In this document: positions 42,913 through 45,303 of the stretch, piece after piece
How the letters are laid out: each line of letters opens with the position of its first letter
How positions within the stretch are numbered: position 1 is the stretch's first letter
Source of the DNA: Carboxylicivirga mesophila
Lineage (GTDB): Bacteria; Bacteroidota; Bacteroidia; Bacteroidales; Marinilabiliaceae
Length of the DNA stretch: 45,303 bases
Reading direction: 5' to 3'
NCBI RefSeq assembly: GCF_018271975.1
Contig: NZ_JAGUCN010000037.1
Location: 1 to 45,303, forward strand
Position numbers and translations under genes: made by a program
Notes under the pieces: generated by a model
Databases searched by the model: none
The model's input: only the letters and a program-made list of their open reading frames with translations
What the model was told of the DNA's origin: nothing

Positions 42913-44358
42913 ATGAAAAGATATATTTCAATATATAGCCTGTTAATTGTGCTGATGTTTGGGATGGTGTCGTGCGAGGATTTGTTCGACCAAAAACCTC
43001 TTGACAGCACACCGGCTGAGGATATTTTAACCAATGAAAAAGATGCTGAGGCACTGCTGTATGGTATGTATGCCTATTTTGGTTCGGAGGCATCGTATGG
43101 TCGATCGCTTAGTACCATGTTGGATATTATGACCGATGCCAGTCTGGCATCAACCGGGTTCAGTAACCAATTGGGGCAGATGTATGCATGGAAGATAAAT
43201 CCGGGTACCTCTGAGGTTGGTTCCTTATGGGGCAATCACTATGGAGCTATTTATAATGCCACATTCCTGATAAATAATCTGCATACCATTGAAGGCGATC
43301 AGGATAATCTGAACCGAATTAAAGGAGAAGCCTATGTAGGGAGGGCTTTGTTGCACTATAACCTGGTACGTCTGTTTGCTAAGGCCTATGATCAGGCCAC
43401 TGCTGCTACCGATTTAGGTATTCCTTATCGTCTCGACTATGAAGATGTTACTCCTTCCCGTTCTTCTGTAGAGGAAGTTTATAGTAATATCGTTGATGAT
43501 TTGGAAGAAGCCTTGCAATTGTTACCGGTTAATGAGCGCTATGATGAGGAAACGTTTACGCTTGATTTTGCCAATGGTTTAATGGCGCGTGTTCTGTTGG
43601 ATATGAAAGATTACGATGGTGTGATTGATCATACCTCTCGCATCATTAATAACCCGGCCTTTAGCCTGAGCAGTGGACAAGCCTTTACCGATATGTGGTT
43701 AAAAGATAGTGGCTTAGAGATTATCTGGCGCGTGGGTTATCGAATAACGGATGCTAATTTGGTAGCGCCAGGTTATAATTTCTTTAATATGAATAACGTT
43801 AGCTCTCCACTGCTTCCCGATTATATTCCTTCCGATAGTTGGGTCAACCTGTTTAACTCGTCTGATATCCGATTGTCAACCTATGTGGCTACAGCAGCAA
43901 CAGGTTACGGGTGGACCAGTAAGTTAGTCATCAAATATCCAACCAACCCCGATTTTGCATCGCAGGTATTAGGAATGAATATGCCTAAACCTATGCGCCT
44001 GGCTGAAATGTACCTGATGCGTGCCGAAGCTTATGCCTACACTAATAATGATGAGCAAGCGGTTGCTGACCTGGATGCCTTATTGGAAAACCGTATCGAA
44101 AATCATCAGGGAGTTAATATTAGTGGCGATGCGTTGAAGGATTTAATTGCAGATGAGCGCAAGCGTGAATTGATGTTCGAAGGGTTCTATTGGTTCGACC
44201 TGAAACGCATGGGGAAAGGTTTTACACGTGTGCCGCAAGAGAATACATCAACGGCTAACGATTTATCGATTAGTGCTGATGATTACCGCTGGCAGTGGCC
44301 AATACCTACATCTGAAATAAATGGTAATACCATTATTAAGCAAAATGACGGATACTAA
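42913..44358 (+). CDS. susD: SusD/RagB-family lipoprotein (second locus)
   Basis: The 481-residue lipoprotein has lipobox MVSC (Cys21) followed by EDLFDQKPLD, an acidic surface-export-like start. SusD helices are recognisable (RIKGEAYVGRALLHYNLVRLFAKAY, split, about 136-160), as is the RagB/SusD C-terminal pattern (MRLAEMYLMRAEAYAYTNND, RKRELMFEGFYWFDLKRMGKG). The chain ends NGNTIIKQNDGY. It pairs with the SusC encoded 21 bp upstream as ligand-capturing lid. It is closer to peptide-binding RagB-like sizes than to the larger SusD of PUL 1, but ligand class cannot be settled by eye. Confidence 0.94.
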   Translation: MKRYISIYSLLIVLMFGMVSCEDLFDQKPLDSTPAEDILTNEKDAEALLYGMYAYFGSEASYGRSLSTMLDIMTDASLASTGFSNQLGQMYAWKINPGTSEVGSLWGNHYGAIYNATFLINNLHTIEGDQDNLNRIKGEAYVGRALLHYNLVRLFAKAYDQATAATDLGIPYRLDYEDVTPSRSSVEEVYSNIVDDLEEALQLLPVNERYDEETFTLDFANGLMARVLLDMKDYDGVIDHTSRIINNPAFSLSSGQAFTDMWLKDSGLEIIWRVGYRITDANLVAPGYNFFNMNNVSSPLLPDYIPSDSWVNLFNSSDIRLSTYVATAATGYGWTSKLVIKYPTNPDFASQVLGMNMPKPMRLAEMYLMRAEAYAYTNNDEQAVADLDALLENRIENHQGVNISGDALKDLIADERKRELMFEGFYWFDLKRMGKGFTRVPQENTSTANDLSISADDYRWQWPIPTSEINGNTIIKQNDGY

Positions 44359-44375
44359 CCTTAACTATTAGATAA

Positions 44376-45185
44376 ATGAAAAAGTTAAATATATTATTCG
44401 CTTTAGCCATGGCCATTATTGGGCTGTCATGCGATGATAATAAAATAGATCTGTACAACGGACCCTCTCAGATTCACTTTATCGAGCAGGGTGGTAGTAT
44501 GATTATTAATGACACAGATCCGGTTTATACAATACAGGTTGGAGTCAGTAAGTCTGTTGAAACCGACCGCACCTTTGAGGTGATTATTGATGCTGAAATC
44601 TCAACAGCCGAAGAGGGCTTAGGATTTGAACTGTTATCCAAATCCATAACGATTCCTGCCGGTTCGGTACTTGGCGAAATTGAGGTTAAAGGCCTTTTTG
44701 ACGGAGCCCAACCAGAAGGTGATTTGTTAAGATTACAACTCAAAGGCAATACAGCTTCGGATGTGGCAAGTTTCTACTCAAGCTTTGATCTTCTGCTATA
44801 TAAATTTTGTGATTTCCACCGCGATGCTTTTATAGGAACTTACCAGGTGTATGAGCATTCATTTTTTGGTGAATTTGAATATGAGGTGGAGATTACAGCA
44901 GGCGATGATCCTTATTCGGTAATTGTTGATGGTTTCTGGGAAGTGTCAGGGTCGGCAGTTCAACTAACATTTGATCGCACCGAAACAACCTGCTCAATAC
45001 CTTCTCAGTTCTTCTTTGATGAACCACAAATTGGGTATGAAAACGTTTGGATTCGCAGCCTGAGTAAAGGGCAGTACAATGCTTGCCTGGGAAGTATTGA
45101 AGGACTTGAATATTTTGTTTACCCAGGTGATTCTCCAGATCAAGGATGGGATAGAGGCACCTTTGATATGGTGCGCATTAAATAG
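44376..45185 (+). CDS. SusCD-associated lipoprotein with Calx-beta/DUF4843-like region
   Basis: The 269-residue lipoprotein has lipobox GLSC (Cys19) followed by DDNKIDLYNG, an acidic start typical of surface lipoproteins. Residues about 30-140 resemble the Calx-beta or DUF4843-type sandwich found after susD genes (FEVIIDAEISTAEEGLGFEL, SITIPAGSVLGEIEVKGL). Residues about 145-269 form a second beta domain with two to three Cys and many aromatic residues (FIGTYQVYEHSFFGEFEYEV, VTGSAVQL-like strands). It starts 17 bp after susD and ends the operon as far as the window shows. In homologous loci this position is filled by surface binding proteins of the SusE/F or SGBP type, so a ligand-capturing role is likely. 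Confidence 0.75.
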   Translation: MKKLNILFALAMAIIGLSCDDNKIDLYNGPSQIHFIEQGGSMIINDTDPVYTIQVGVSKSVETDRTFEVIIDAEISTAEEGLGFELLSKSITIPAGSVLGEIEVKGLFDGAQPEGDLLRLQLKGNTASDVASFYSSFDLLLYKFCDFHRDAFIGTYQVYEHSFFGEFEYEVEITAGDDPYSVIVDGFWEVSGSAVQLTFDRTETTCSIPSQFFFDEPQIGYENVWIRSLSKGQYNACLGSIEGLEYFVYPGDSPDQGWDRGTFDMVRIK

Positions 45186-45303
45186 GATAATTATTCCCAT
45201 TCTTATTTATAACCTGAGTTCGACATAAAATTACTGGCTCAAATCGCTTATAAATGTTTAGTTTCAAGGAATATTTGTGAAAGCATAGCGAGCTATGGTG
45301 AAC

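Overview
The window reads as a chromosomal segment of a Bacteroidota bacterium, most likely a marine or otherwise polysaccharide-degrading one. The evidence is two SusC/SusD outer-membrane pairs, a hybrid two-component system (HTCS) regulator, lipoproteins with Bacteroidota-type lipoboxes, type IX secretion (T9SS) C-terminal sorting domains, A-rich leaders instead of strong Shine-Dalgarno sites, and a Cys-type sulfatase battery. The exact genus cannot be read from the sequence.

Region 1 (1-6.8 kb) is accessory. It holds a minus-strand helical protein of unknown function (338-1033) with a clear terminator, then a gene-free stretch carrying a degenerate array of 21-bp tandem repeats (about 1117-1494). 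A visibly AT-richer run of small, mostly orphan genes follows: a TonB-C-domain secreted protein, a four-helix membrane protein, a DUF2007/TM/lipocalin-like protein coupled to a tiny zinc-ribbon protein, an unknown soluble protein, a cupin and an unknown beta-rich protein. Palindromic repeat elements lie between some of these genes. A minus-strand NTF2-like gene closes the region.

Region 2 (7-27 kb) is a complete compact polysaccharide utilization locus (PUL). A minus-strand HTCS sensor/regulator (6990-10955) is divergent from a plus-strand cluster: susC, susD, GH3, GH9 and four S1 sulfatases. A 29-bp interrupted palindrome about 90 bp upstream of susC is a candidate operator. A stem-loop separates susD from the enzyme genes, and an intrinsic terminator sits only 9 bp before the last sulfatase. 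GH9 plus GH3 plus four non-identical sulfatases points to a sulfated beta-glucan-type (or sulfated beta-glucosaminide-type) substrate. SusCD would import oligosaccharides, the HTCS would sense a released oligosaccharide in the periplasm, GH9/GH3 would cut the backbone, and the sulfatases would strip sulfate esters.

Region 3 (27-45.2 kb) looks like a second nutrient locus, centred on protein rather than glycan. It has a minus-strand transmembrane TPR/HTH regulator, and divergent from it a 53-residue Lys-rich small ORF, a 2544-residue secreted subtilisin-family protease with a T9SS signal, an 805-residue T9SS-exported surface protein, a DUF4625 lipoprotein, a second SusC/SusD pair and a terminal lipoprotein. 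No glycoside hydrolase is present, so a surface protease feeding a peptide-importing SusCD is the most economical reading. An 11-bp motif in the leader of the small ORF is identical to one arm of the candidate operator in front of the first susC.
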